Part shown: in pieces, positions 18,225 through 27,392 of the stretch
Numbering within the stretch: the stretch's first letter is position 1
Layout of the letters: the number at the start of each line of letters is the position of its first letter
From: Ihuprevotella massiliensis
GTDB taxonomy: Bacteria; Bacteroidota; Bacteroidia; Bacteroidales; Bacteroidaceae
Direction: 5' to 3'
Assembly: GCA_900095835.1 (NCBI GenBank)
Contig: LT608321.1
Coordinates: 749,098-813,097 of the forward strand
DNA length: 64,000 nucleotides
Program-made: the position numbers and the translations under genes
Notes under the pieces: model-generated
What the model was told of the DNA's origin: nothing
Database searches by the model: none
The model's input: only the letters and a program-made list of their open reading frames with translations

Positions 18225-21200
18225 TTATTCTTTGATACTGAATTTAGACAAGAAAGCCTTTGCCTGCTTCACGCTGCTCCATTTGCGAGCGTAGCCAGCA
18301 GAGAGTGACTTATCGAAGAGCAATGCCTTGCCGACGGTGTGTACCACGGCATACGAACTGCTGCGGATGTACTGAGGAGCGGTTTCACGATCGAAGTTGG
18401 CATCACGAACCAATTGGTTGTAAGGCGCAACAACGGGAATATTTTGTCCGCTTTCATCCTTCAATGTCAAACTGTTGGGAGTTTGAGTAACATCCAACTT
18501 CATATACACCTTCGTTTCGTTGTTCACGCTCGAAGTGGAGTATTCTTGGCTGTTTGTCACATTATCCACAAACACTGATTCGTCTTGGAAGTGGTACTTC
18601 AAGAAGTTAACCAATGTAGTAATCATGGCTTGCGCCTTAATCTTAATTTCAGTATTGTGCTTGTTTACCGCGTCAAATTCTCTTTGATTGCTCTTATCTT
18701 CAGCGAGTTGTACTTCAGCTTGGAGGTTATCAGTGAGATATTTCTCGATTGATTCCCAAGTGGGGAGACCCTTCGCTACTTCAGCTGTGATAGCATCATT
18801 GGTAGGAGCATAGATAGTGTAGCGATAGTTGTTGAAGAAACGAACGAGCTTGTCGTCTTTCGAACCTGCATTAAACACTTGTCCAGCCTTATTACCTGCT
18901 ACAAAGATGTAGTACTTCAAAGCTACCTTCTCACGTTCCTTACCTGCAGCATCGTCAAGTTTCTTAGCTTTCAAGGAGTCATACAAACCAGCCTTATCCA
19001 AAACATTGGTGGTGAGACCTTCACAAAGCTTGAGAAACTCAGAGTAGTTGGTGTTTTGGCTCAAGATGTGATAAGCTGTATGCGTAGTTGCTTGCAAAGG
19101 ACGGTCGAGGAAGTAGGTTTTACCATTACCATAACCGTTGGTTTCGCGAGTTTGGTCGTACTCAGCGGTGATCGTTGACTGATAAGCAGCTCCAGTACCT
19201 TGGAGTTGTTCTGCCAAACCTCCCATGAGCGTCGTACCCTTACCGCGCTTGCCATTGCTAGTCACCATGATAGGTGCACCTTCACGTGAAAGGAAATACT
19301 TACGATTGTCGTTGAGACCTAGAACGTCATTGTTGTCATGCACCACAATGTGATGGTTCACCATTTCGATCAAGAGCTTCTTCTTGATGTAACCCACACC
19401 TTGGTCGATGGTTACGTGACCTTCGTGGTGGAAGTTACGTTCTTCTTGGTCTTTAGGTTGAGGACCAGTGTTGAGGTTAAGGCGATAAGCCAATTGGCGC
19501 ACACCCAAAGTCTTCACACCATTACCAGCACCACGAGTGTTAGTAGGCTCCCAACGATAATAAACTTGGCGGTTTCTTACCATAGAAGCGGGATCGATGT
19601 AACCAAAGTTCTTCAATCCATCATCCGTAGGCACGAAGAAAGAGAAGCGGCTTTGCATAGCCTTCAAATAAGTAGAGAAGTACTGTTGCAAAGGTGCTTT
19701 AGCATAATCGCTACCTTGTACGAAGGAGTCATCGGCACGTACCACAGTGCGCACCACTTGTGTGTTACTGCTATAGAGAGCAGGTGCGAGCACAGAAGCA
19801 TAGTCAGCAGGTGAAACCACACGGTTCATCACATAAACTACACCATTGTTCGCCAAAAGCGTCTTGTCGATAACCGACTTATAAGCTGCTTCGCTTGGAT
19901 AGTCACGAAGGGGGAACATGGGGTCACGCGCGTCGTTCATGATGGTGAGATACTTAGAAGGCACACTTTCATTGAAAGATGGCTTCATCAAGTTGTTCAC
20001 CAAGGGTTGCACGATATCCAAAGGAATTTGGTCAATGTGCTTTGTCAAATTAGCCTCATTGACCTCTACATCTTTCAAGCCATAACGCTCGAGGAGTACA
20101 TGACCAGCACCACGCAAGAAGTAGTCTTCCAAAGCTTTGTCACTGGGCACGAACATCACACCCATATCCTTTTCCTTCTCAGTACCACCTTCAGGCTTGT
20201 AAGAATTCCAACCTGGATCGTAGGTTAAGAGAGGAAAGTCGTTATTCACAACACGGTCAGGACCAGTGGTCAAACGACCTGTCTTGGTGTTGATGGCGAA
20301 ATAACGCTTTTCAAAGATAGAGTCTACGCTATTATTATGGAGAGCCTTGTAGTTCTCCGTCAATGTTGCATCATAATAAGGTGCACTGAAGCGATCCAAG
20401 ATATGGCTAAAGATATTAGTTGAGCCATTACTACGGATTTCCTCAGCCATACTACTGGGTGGCACGAGCACCTTGTCTAACACATGGAAATAACCATTCA
20501 AGCACACAACATCTTGCTCAGTCACACGATTCGCAAAAACATATGCACGAGAAGGATCGCTTTCACTCCAGCCATTCTTATCTCCTACGATAAACGCAAC
20601 ATCACTACGCAGGATACGTTGCTCCTTCATATTGTTTTCAATGAAGTGTGTCATCATAGGTTCAGAATCGTCTGTAGCCATAAGGATACTCTTACCCTTT
20701 TCACCCTTAAAACGATCCCAATAGTGTTTTTCGCCTTCCACTTGGCTATAGTTTGTAGGAAGTTCTTCTGGACGCCACCAACGCACACTATCCACAACAG
20801 CTGCGGCAGAATTTTGACGCAAAGCCAAGTTCTTATCGCCATTGTCTGCATTGCCCATCATCTCGATGACGTATGCATTGTTGAGCTGTGCACCATTAAA
20901 GAGGATACGCTTTTGGGCATCAGAGAGATTTTCATAGGAGCTCACGCCCCACTTATTGTTCTTGAAGAATTCCTCATAGGCCGCATCTGGAGCGACAAAC
21001 AACGTTTTACTACCCGTCTTCGACATTACCTCCTTGTAGCCAAGGTCCTCAATAAGTCGCACCGTGTAGTTAAATTTGTTGCGACTCTTGAGTTCATCAT
21101 AGATACTACCACCCAAGAAACTCGGACGAGTCTCATCGAGGGTATAGTCATCTTGACAAGAGTACGTGATGCCGCCAATTGAGAGCAACAGGAAAGCCCC

Positions 21201-21257
21201 AATCACGGTCTTACCCATTCTGCAAAAACGGTTTTTCATACACATGCTTTTTATCAT
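18225..21257 (-). CDS. Large multi-FAS1 lipoprotein, first gene of the operon
   Basis: A 1010-residue protein with lipoprotein signal ending ITYSC (lipid Cys 34 if starting at 21257; in-frame ATGs at 21245 and 21239 are equally good starts). By eye I count about four FAS1-like modules: about 50-260 (FNYTVRLIEDLGY, KTLFVAPDAAYEEFF), about 265-480 (NIFSHILDRFSAPYYD, VMFVPSDKALEDYF), about 485-720 (VVRTVVRADDSF, RFSFFVPTDDGL) and about 725-1000 (YSEFLKLCEGLTTNVLDKAGL, YRYTIYAPTNDAI). Repeated TLFVAP/FVPTD/YAPTND strands are the FAS1 H1-like signature. It is preceded by a strong promoter and followed at 11 bp by SusC. Adhesion or polymer binding at the cell surface is inference. Confidence 0.85.
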   Translation of the reverse strand: MIKSMCMKNRFCRMGKTVIGAFLLLSIGGITYSCQDDYTLDETRPSFLGGSIYDELKSRNKFNYTVRLIEDLGYKEVMSKTGSKTLFVAPDAAYEEFFKNNKWGVSSYENLSDAQKRILFNGAQLNNAYVIEMMGNADNGDKNLALRQNSAAAVVDSVRWWRPEELPTNYSQVEGEKHYWDRFKGEKGKSILMATDDSEPMMTHFIENNMKEQRILRSDVAFIVGDKNGWSESDPSRAYVFANRVTEQDVVCLNGYFHVLDKVLVPPSSMAEEIRSNGSTNIFSHILDRFSAPYYDATLTENYKALHNNSVDSIFEKRYFAINTKTGRLTTGPDRVVNNDFPLLTYDPGWNSYKPEGGTEKEKDMGVMFVPSDKALEDYFLRGAGHVLLERYGLKDVEVNEANLTKHIDQIPLDIVQPLVNNLMKPSFNESVPSKYLTIMNDARDPMFPLRDYPSEAAYKSVIDKTLLANNGVVYVMNRVVSPADYASVLAPALYSSNTQVVRTVVRADDSFVQGSDYAKAPLQQYFSTYLKAMQSRFSFFVPTDDGLKNFGYIDPASMVRNRQVYYRWEPTNTRGAGNGVKTLGVRQLAYRLNLNTGPQPKDQEERNFHHEGHVTIDQGVGYIKKKLLIEMVNHHIVVHDNNDVLGLNDNRKYFLSREGAPIMVTSNGKRGKGTTLMGGLAEQLQGTGAAYQSTITAEYDQTRETNGYGNGKTYFLDRPLQATTHTAYHILSQNTNYSEFLKLCEGLTTNVLDKAGLYDSLKAKKLDDAAGKEREKVALKYYIFVAGNKAGQVFNAGSKDDKLVRFFNNYRYTIYAPTNDAITAEVAKGLPTWESIEKYLTDNLQAEVQLAEDKSNQREFDAVNKHNTEIKIKAQAMITTLVNFLKYHFQDESVFVDNVTNSQEYSTSSVNNETKVYMKLDVTQTPNSLTLKDESGQNIPVVAPYNQLVRDANFDRETAPQYIRSSSYAVVHTVGKALLFDKSLSAGYARKWSSVKQAKAFLSKFSIKE

Positions 21258-21331
21258 TTATTATGTATTCGTTTTATAGTTGCTAGTTCATATCGCGAGA
21301 GATAAAGGGCGATTATCGCTACACGACTTGG

Positions 21332-21363
21332 CAAAATTAGTAGAAAAGCATCTATTGACCAAA
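21332..21363 (-). promoter_or_regulatory. Promoter of the SusCD/FAS1 operon
   Basis: On the minus strand TTTG (21363-21360), a 20-nt spacer and TAATTTTG (21339-21332) match the Bacteroidota housekeeping-sigma consensus TTTG-N19/20-TAnnTTTG exactly. The start of transcription would be near 21325, giving a leader of about 70 nt. Confidence 0.8.
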
Positions 21364-22141
21364 TTTCCACGGACTATTTTTCGACAAACACATTAAGTTT
21401 TTTAATACTCTAGCAGAGTGGTAGGAAAATAAGCTATTTCTCTCGCGTTTTTCAAACAACAATCGTATACTTTTTGCATATTGATTCTATACATCCTAAT
21501 TATACCCACAGATAGGCGAGTGTAGTTTACAAAATTCGCTCATAAAACTGCACACCCTTTTATAGGCAAACCACACGAATCCCTCAAAACAAGCACAAAT
21601 ATATAAACACTTTGTAACACTACAAGAAGCAAAACTGCCAAGCTAGTTTACAGAATAAGACCATTATCTACCCGCGGCTTCCGCAAATATCATAACTACA
21701 AACAAGTTACTCAAAACAGCATTTCAAACTGACGCAGACGCAAACATGTAACTCGAAATACACAACTTGATAACTCCGTTTTATACAACGACAGATCGGA
21801 TTTTTCCGCCTTACACTACAACTATTCGCAAGAATCTCACTCTATTCTTTTGCCCCCCTCTTTTTTGCTGCAAAATCCATAAAAGTTCCCCAAACCAAAC
21901 TGCAAATTCCTGGAGCCAAACCCGCACAATCTTCAAGACAGACAAAAAAGAATCAGTAAATCTCAACAAACTTTTTTATCGCAAGTTCAGATATCTACAT
22001 AGACAAACAAAACCAATAAAACCCCGTCCGCCTATATATCAACACAATACAACATATTCAGAAATATAATTCGCCCAACAGCCCCACTACAACACCACGA
22101 AATTAAAAGACATTCAGACACACCTCAACTAGAATATCACA

Positions 22142-22290
22142 CGAGAAAATCGAAAAAGATCTCCGAGAAACCAACGAGAACTCAGAGACAATCTAAAAAA
22201 AGCGCAAAGACAAACTGAAAAGGCACGAAGATAACCCGAAAAAGATCGGAGATTATCCGAAATACCAGGACATTTACGAACTTCTTTCCG
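22142..22290. repeat. Degenerate 21-bp-period stretch
   Basis: About seven weakly similar 21-nt units of the type GAGAnnATCCGAAAAAGATC run through this segment, one of which (GATCGGAGATTATCCGAAA) closely resembles the units of the clean arrays. It may be a decayed copy of the same repeat. Confidence 0.35.
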
Positions 22291-22360
22291 ACAACATTTG
22301 TCAATAGTCGGAAATGTGGCACTAGACAAAAGAGAATCCACACAAAGCGTCCCTTTCGCG

Positions 22361-22392
22361 TTTGTTCATATCGCACAAAATCAGTATCTTTG
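22361..22392 (+). promoter_or_regulatory. Promoter of queD
   Basis: TTTG (22361-22364), exactly 20 nt, then TATCTTTG (22385-22392): a full consensus match. Start of transcription near 22399, about 28 nt before the chosen queD ATG; this argues against the longer upstream open frame beginning at 22298. Confidence 0.82.
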
Positions 22393-22426
22393 CAGATGGT
22401 TGCCCTATGCGCATCCCCTATTGCCC

Positions 22427-22780
22427 ATGTATTACATCTCCAAACGCATCGAAATCGCCTACTCTCACCAACTCAAATTGGATTATGAGAGCAAATGCAC
22501 GCGACCTCATGGTCACAACGGCATTGTCACTGTGTATTGCTGTGCAGAAGAGTTGAACGAATATGGCATGGTAGTCGATTTCACTCACGTCAAACAGCGC
22601 GTGCAAGACAAACTAGACCACCGCAATGTCAATGAAATATTGGACTTCAATACGACAGCAGAAAACATGGCGCGCTGGATTTGTGATCAAATCCCCAATG
22701 CTTATAAAGTTTCGTTCCAAGAGAGTGAAGGCAATATAGCAGTATATGTCAAACCCGGTTTTGAAAATGCTGCACTCTAG
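22427..22780 (+). CDS. queD: 6-carboxytetrahydropterin synthase QueD
   Basis: A 117-residue PTPS-family enzyme that turns dihydroneopterin triphosphate into 6-carboxytetrahydropterin, an early step to queuosine in tRNA. Zinc ligands are His14 (AYSHQL) and His28 and His30 (PHGHN); the catalytic Cys24 lies in ESKCTRPHGHN. MVVDFTHVK is the usual strand after the core. The start at 22427 fits the usual family length and the promoter. queE follows 183 bp downstream on the same strand, which supports the pathway. A pterin-pathway PTPS role is less likely because of the neighbouring queE. Confidence 0.93.
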   Translation: MYYISKRIEIAYSHQLKLDYESKCTRPHGHNGIVTVYCCAEELNEYGMVVDFTHVKQRVQDKLDHRNVNEILDFNTTAENMARWICDQIPNAYKVSFQESEGNIAVYVKPGFENAAL

Positions 22781-22963
22781 ACGCAGTATTTGTCGTTAGT
22801 CCTCCCACCGACTTTAGGTTTAGCCTATTATTTACATGATGAAATTGCACCATCAGCATTGACACTGTGGAAGAGAACGCCCCTACAAGCAAGTTCCCCT
22901 TGCCACTTTCACTTCCTCCTCTGCCCCTAACACCAGAGTACTAATGACAAGCGGCCATCTCCA

Positions 22964-23539
22964 ATGAAGATTAACGAAATATTTTACTCACTCCAAGGTG
23001 AAGGCTACTGGACAGGCACCCCAGCAGTGTTCGTGCGACTCAGTGGTTGCAACCTTCGATGTTCCTTTTGCGACACAGCCCATGAGAGTGGCACACAGCG
23101 CAAAGAAGAAGACATCGTGTCAGAAGTAGCGAAATATCCAGCCCATCACGTAGTAATTACTGGCGGAGAGCCCTCTCTCTTCCTCACCCACTCTCTCGTG
23201 GAGGCGCTGCATCAAGCAGGAAAGTTTGTAGCAGTCGAAACAAATGGCACGCATCCCCTTCCCGACAACGTGGACTGGGTCACGCTTTCTCCCAAAGACA
23301 GCTTCGAATCCAATGCCACTCCAGTGCTCATCCGATGCAACGAACTTAAAGTGGTGTGCGATGGGACACCACCGCCCACTTATCCCAACATCGAGGCAGA
23401 CCATCACTTTGTGCAACCCTGCGATGTAGGAGATGCTCAAGAAAATCAGCGTATCATGGCTGCTACCGTGGCATTTTGTCTGGAGCATCCCACGTGGCGA
23501 CTTTCGCTACAAACCCACAAAATAGCTGGTATTCAGTAA
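22964..23539 (+). CDS. queE: 7-carboxy-7-deazaguanine synthase QueE
   Basis: A 191-residue radical SAM enzyme that rearranges 6-carboxytetrahydropterin to 7-carboxy-7-deazaguanine for queuosine. The cluster motif is Cys29-x3-Cys33-x2-Cys36 ([11 protein letters not shown]), preceded by [22 protein letters not shown], which is diagnostic of Que[10 protein letters not shown] is the SAM-binding GGE motif and WRLSLQTHK is the C-terminal signature. It follows queD and lies 40 bp before lepA. It is near the short end of the family range, like other Bacteroidota QueE proteins. Confidence 0.95.
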   Translation: MKINEIFYSLQGEGYWTGTPAVFVRLSGCNLRCSFCDTAHESGTQRKEEDIVSEVAKYPAHHVVITGGEPSLFLTHSLVEALHQAGKFVAVETNGTHPLPDNVDWVTLSPKDSFESNATPVLIRCNELKVVCDGTPPPTYPNIEADHHFVQPCDVGDAQENQRIMAATVAFCLEHPTWRLSLQTHKIAGIQ

Positions 23540-23579
23540 CAACTCTATACTTTTCCACCCTCACATCTCAATAAGGCTC

Positions 23580-25361
23580 ATGAAGCATATCCGTAATTTC
23601 TGCATTATCGCCCACATTGACCACGGCAAAAGCACTTTGGCTGACCGTTTGCTCGAACGCACGTCAACCATAAAAGTGACCGCAGGTCAGATGCTCGACG
23701 ACATGGACCTCGAAAAAGAGCGCGGTATCACCATCAAAAGTCACGCCATCCAGATGAACTACAAGATGGACGGTCAAGACTATGTGCTCAATCTCATTGA
23801 CACTCCAGGACACGTCGACTTTGCCTACGAGGTGAGCCGCTCCATTGCAGCCTGCGAAGGCTGTTTGCTCGTGGTAGACTCCACACAAGGTGTGCAGGCA
23901 CAAACGATTTCTAACCTCTACATGGCCATTGAGCATGACTTGGAAATCATTCCTGTGCTCAACAAGTGCGATATGCCCAACTCAATGCCTGAAGAGGTGG
24001 AAGACGAAATCATCGAACTCATTGGCTGCAAGCGCGAAGACATCATTCGTGCTTCAGGTAAAACGGGCGAGGGTATCGACGATATTCTCCGCGCTGTGGT
24101 AGAACGCATACCCGCACCCGTGGGTGACCCTAATGCTCCCTTGCAAGCACTGATTTTTGACTCAGTCTTCAACTCCTATCGTGGTATCATCGCCTACTTC
24201 AAAATCGTAAATGGTTCTATCAAAAGCGGTGAAAACGTCATCTTTGTCAATACTGGCAAGCAATATAAGGCGGATGAAGTGGGTGTGCTCAAGATGGAAC
24301 TTTCTCCCAAGAAAGAACTTTCTTGCGGCGACGTAGGCTACATCGTCAGTGGTATCAAAACTGCTACGGAAGTGAAAGTGGGTGATACCATCACCACCGT
24401 CGAAAATCCTTGTGACAAGGCTATCGAAGGTTTTGAAGAAGTAAAACCCATGGTCTTCGCTGGTGTCTACCCTATCGAAACAGAAGACTTTGAACTCCTC
24501 CGTGCATCTTTGGAAAAACTACAGCTCAACGATGCGTCTTTGTCCTTCCAACCCGAATCATCTGTTGCACTCGGTTTCGGTTTCCGTTGCGGATTCCTCG
24601 GACTCCTCCACATGGAAATCGTGCAAGAACGCCTTGACCGTGAGTTCAACATGAACGTCATCACCACCGTGCCCAACGTAAGCTACAACATCTACGATAA
24701 GCACATGGAAATGAAGGAGGTGCATAACCCTGCTGGTATGCCCGATGCGATGGAGATTGACCACATCGAGGAGCCTTATATTCGTGCTTCTATCATCACA
24801 CGCACTGATTTCATTGGCAACATCATGACCCTCTGCTTGGGCAAGCGTGGTGAACTCATCAAGCAGGAATACGTTTCTGGCGACCGCGTGGAACTCCACT
24901 ACGATATGCCACTGGCTGAAATCGTGATTGACTTCTACGACAAACTCAAATCCATCTCCAAGGGATACGCTTCGTTTGACTATCACCCCATCGGATTCCG
25001 TCCTTCAAAGCTTGTCAAACTCGACATTCTCCTCAATGGCGAACCCGTGGATGCCCTTTCTACGCTCACCCACGTGGACAACTCCGTCTACTTCGGCCGT
25101 CGCATGTGTGAAAAGCTCAAAGAGTTGCTCCCACGTCAGCAGTTTGACATCGCCATCCAAGCCGCCATTGGAGCGAAAATTATTGCGCGCGAAACCGTAA
25201 AACAGTTGCGTAAGGACGTGACTGCCAAATGTTATGGTGGTGACATCAGCCGTAAGCGCAAACTTCTCGAAAAGCAAAAGCGCGGTAAGAAGAAGATGAA
25301 GGAAATCGGTAACGTGCAGGTGCCTCAAAAGGCATTCCTTGCCGTGCTGAAACTCGACTAA
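23580..25361 (+). CDS. lepA: Elongation factor 4 (LepA)
   Basis: A 593-residue translational GTPase that acts on stalled or mis-translocated ribosomes. GTPase motifs are AHIDHGKST (11-19), ERGIT (47-51), DTPGH (74-78) and NKCD (128-131). The C-terminal EF4-specific domain ([10 protein letters not shown] to [23 protein letters not shown]) is complete, and the length is normal. It follows queE by 40 bp and is probably read from the same transcript. Confidence 0.98.
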   Translation: MKHIRNFCIIAHIDHGKSTLADRLLERTSTIKVTAGQMLDDMDLEKERGITIKSHAIQMNYKMDGQDYVLNLIDTPGHVDFAYEVSRSIAACEGCLLVVDSTQGVQAQTISNLYMAIEHDLEIIPVLNKCDMPNSMPEEVEDEIIELIGCKREDIIRASGKTGEGIDDILRAVVERIPAPVGDPNAPLQALIFDSVFNSYRGIIAYFKIVNGSIKSGENVIFVNTGKQYKADEVGVLKMELSPKKELSCGDVGYIVSGIKTATEVKVGDTITTVENPCDKAIEGFEEVKPMVFAGVYPIETEDFELLRASLEKLQLNDASLSFQPESSVALGFGFRCGFLGLLHMEIVQERLDREFNMNVITTVPNVSYNIYDKHMEMKEVHNPAGMPDAMEIDHIEEPYIRASIITRTDFIGNIMTLCLGKRGELIKQEYVSGDRVELHYDMPLAEIVIDFYDKLKSISKGYASFDYHPIGFRPSKLVKLDILLNGEPVDALSTLTHVDNSVYFGRRMCEKLKELLPRQQFDIAIQAAIGAKIIARETVKQLRKDVTAKCYGGDISRKRKLLEKQKRGKKKMKEIGNVQVPQKAFLAVLKLD

Positions 25362-25523
25362 TCTCTCTCCATCCTCAGCATCTTTATATAAAGACTAGAC
25401 CCAAGTCCCACTAAGGAGTACACATTCTTATTTGTGGCACTCCACTCTTTCTCAGGATTTTAGCCTTAGTCTTCACTACATATTCGGAGCTTTGCTCCCT
25501 CTTTCTCGATAAAAATTGACATC

Positions 25524-26543
25524 ATGATAGAGAAAATCAAGCAGTTGCTCGCTGAAGTGCCGAGCCTTTCTGCACAAACTGACGAACAGCTCGAAGCACT
25601 TCGCTTGAAATACCTGAGCAAAAAAGGTCTCATCAACCAACTCATGGCGGATTTCCGCAATGTAGCTGCTGAACAAAAGCGCGAAGTAGGTGTGCACATC
25701 AACCAATTAAAAGATGCCCTCCAAACTCGCTTCAACGACCTCAAAGCGGAGCTAGCCACCACCGAAGAAGATCACTCACATCTCGATCTCACTCGCACAC
25801 CCTACCCCATTGCATTGGGCACACGTCACCCTCTTTCGATCGTTAAACAAGAAATCATCGACATTTTTGCTCGCATGGGCTTCTCTCTCGCCGATGGTCC
25901 TGAAGTGGAAGACGACTGGCACGTGTTTGGTTCTATGAACTTTGCCGAAGATCACCCAGCACGCGACATGCAAGACACCTTCTTCATCGAAGCGCATCCC
26001 GATGTGATCCTCCGCACTCACACTTCTAGCGTGCAAAGCCGCGTGATGGAGCACACCAAGCCCCCCATCCGTGTCATCTGCCCCGGACGCGTGTATCGCA
26101 ATGAGGCGATTTCTGCACGTGCACACTGCTTCTTCCACCAAGTCGAAGGCCTGTACATCGACAAAGGTGTTTCATTCACCGACTTGAAACAAGTGCTGCT
26201 CACCTTCGCACGTGAGATGTTCGGTCCTGATACTCAGATTCGTTTGCGTCCCTCCTACTTCCCCTTCACCGAACCTTCTGCAGAAATGGACATTTCGTGC
26301 AACATCTGCGGCGGTGATGGTTGCGGATTCTGCAAGCACACTGGCTGGGTGGAAATCCTCGGTTGCGGCATGGTAGACCCTGCTGTACTCGAAGCTAATG
26401 GCATTGACTCCACCGTCTACAAAGGCTATGCCTTCGGTATGGGTGTAGAGCGCATCACCAACTTGAAATATCAAGTGAAGGACCTCCGTCTCTTCTCTGA
26501 AAATGACGTGCGCTTCCTCGACCAATTTATGGCAGCTCACTAA
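25524..26543 (+). CDS. pheS: Phenylalanyl-tRNA synthetase alpha subunit
   Basis: A 339-residue class II synthetase subunit that activates phenylalanine together with PheT, which is not in this window. An N-terminal coiled-coil (about 1-90) is followed by the catalytic core: motif 2 region RVYRNEAISARAHCFFHQVEG and motif 3 GYAFGMGVERI. Residues CNICGGDGCGFC carry two CxxC pairs that look like a small metal-binding insertion. The 162-nt upstream leader contains no clear promoter box; a GGAGC/GCTCC hairpin lies just before the start. A terminator-like hairpin follows at 26567-26600. Confidence 0.97.
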   Translation: MIEKIKQLLAEVPSLSAQTDEQLEALRLKYLSKKGLINQLMADFRNVAAEQKREVGVHINQLKDALQTRFNDLKAELATTEEDHSHLDLTRTPYPIALGTRHPLSIVKQEIIDIFARMGFSLADGPEVEDDWHVFGSMNFAEDHPARDMQDTFFIEAHPDVILRTHTSSVQSRVMEHTKPPIRVICPGRVYRNEAISARAHCFFHQVEGLYIDKGVSFTDLKQVLLTFAREMFGPDTQIRLRPSYFPFTEPSAEMDISCNICGGDGCGFCKHTGWVEILGCGMVDPAVLEANGIDSTVYKGYAFGMGVERITNLKYQVKDLRLFSENDVRFLDQFMAAH

Positions 26544-26566
26544 TTAGAGCTCTTTCGAAAAGTAAT

Positions 26567-26600
26567 TCCCCACTATTTTCTCCTTAGAATATAGTGGGGA
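26567..26600 (+). terminator. Terminator-like hairpin after pheS
   Basis: A perfect 10-bp stem (TCCCCACTAT with ATAGTGGGGA) and 14-nt loop, 24 bp after the pheS stop. The following tract (TTATAC) is poor in T, so termination strength is uncertain. Confidence 0.55.
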
Positions 26601-26679
26601 TTATACATTGTGCGTAAAAGAAAGCACACGCTCTAGCTTTTTTCGAGCACAAACCTAAGGTTTTCCCACCAAAAAGTAG

Positions 26680-26687
26680 TACCTTTG
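26680..26687 (+). promoter_or_regulatory. Probable -7 box for pncAB
   Basis: TACCTTTG matches TAnnTTTG, about 107 nt before the pncA start. No good TTTG box is seen 19-21 nt upstream, so it is a partial match. Confidence 0.5.
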
Positions 26688-26793
26688 CTAAGAACTAAAG
26701 CCTCCTGCAAACAAGCAAATTGCACAAAATATAGGCTGCTGATGTAACTTCTTGCTGTACGCCATAGTGATTTACCTTTAAAAACACAACCTC

Positions 26794-27363
26794 ATGCCTT
26801 CTTTACCCCTCAACTCTTCTGATATCCACCTCGTTGTCGTGGATTGCCAACATGATTTTTGCCATCCTGAAGGTGCGCTCTACGTGCCTCAAGGAGAATG
26901 TGCCGTGGAAAAAATCGCTAGTCTACTGAAAAGCGGAAAAGTGGCGCGCGTCACCTTCACCCTCGATTGGCATCCCCTCGATCACTGCTCCTTCCAACCA
27001 CAAGGTGGCCAATGGCCCGTGCACTGCGTGCAGTATAGCCGCGGAGCAGCTTTGGCAGAAAGTTTGATGGACCCTAATCTCCTCCCCTCGCTGCATCCCA
27101 CTTTTGTGACCAAGGGAGCCAACCGCGACCAAGAAGAATACGGTGCCTTTGCTCAACCCTCCACAGAAGAACTTGCCTTGCTCCAATCGGGCAAAGTGGT
27201 GGTATGTGGCATCGCAGGGGACTATTGTGTGCTCGAAACTCTGAGAAACGTACTTAAAGTGCGTCCTGATGCACAAGTGTTCATGGAAGGCATAGCTTCT
27301 ATTGACGGAGGCACTGCCCTAAACGAATTTATGACGCAACATCAAATTGAGCGTTTCCAATAG
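26794..27363 (+). CDS. pncA: Nicotinamidase
   Basis: A 189-residue isochorismatase-family hydrolase that deamidates nicotinamide to nicotinate in NAD salvage. The catalytic triad is visible: Asp17 (LVVVDCQHDF), Lys107 (VTKGANRDQEEYGAF) and Cys145 (GIAGDYCVLET). Metal ligands are Asp58 and His60 (TLDWHP) and His77 (WPVHC). It lies 29 bp before pncB, which uses its product, so the pair forms a salvage operon. Confidence 0.95.
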   Translation: MPSLPLNSSDIHLVVVDCQHDFCHPEGALYVPQGECAVEKIASLLKSGKVARVTFTLDWHPLDHCSFQPQGGQWPVHCVQYSRGAALAESLMDPNLLPSLHPTFVTKGANRDQEEYGAFAQPSTEELALLQSGKVVVCGIAGDYCVLETLRNVLKVRPDAQVFMEGIASIDGGTALNEFMTQHQIERFQ

Positions 27364-27392
27364 TTTCACGATAAACCTCCAAAGAAAAAGCT

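Larger units (their letters stand above)
21258..22426. other. AT-rich non-coding region
   Basis: About 1.2 kb between divergent operons. It is visibly richer in A and T than its neighbours and full of poly-C or ACAA-type simple stretches. It contains the operon promoter (21332-21363), a degenerate 21-bp-period stretch (22142-22290) and the queD promoter (22361-22392). The 100-codon frame at 21767-22069 has an unnatural composition and no domain, and is not called. Confidence 0.5.

Noticed and set aside
21767-22069. 100-codon frame in the AT-rich gap
   Set aside because: Composition is unlike neighbouring genes and no signal, domain or promoter was seen.
22298-22426. Upstream extension of queD to 22298
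   Set aside because: The consensus promoter at 22361-22392 lies inside it and the family N-terminus begins at 22427.
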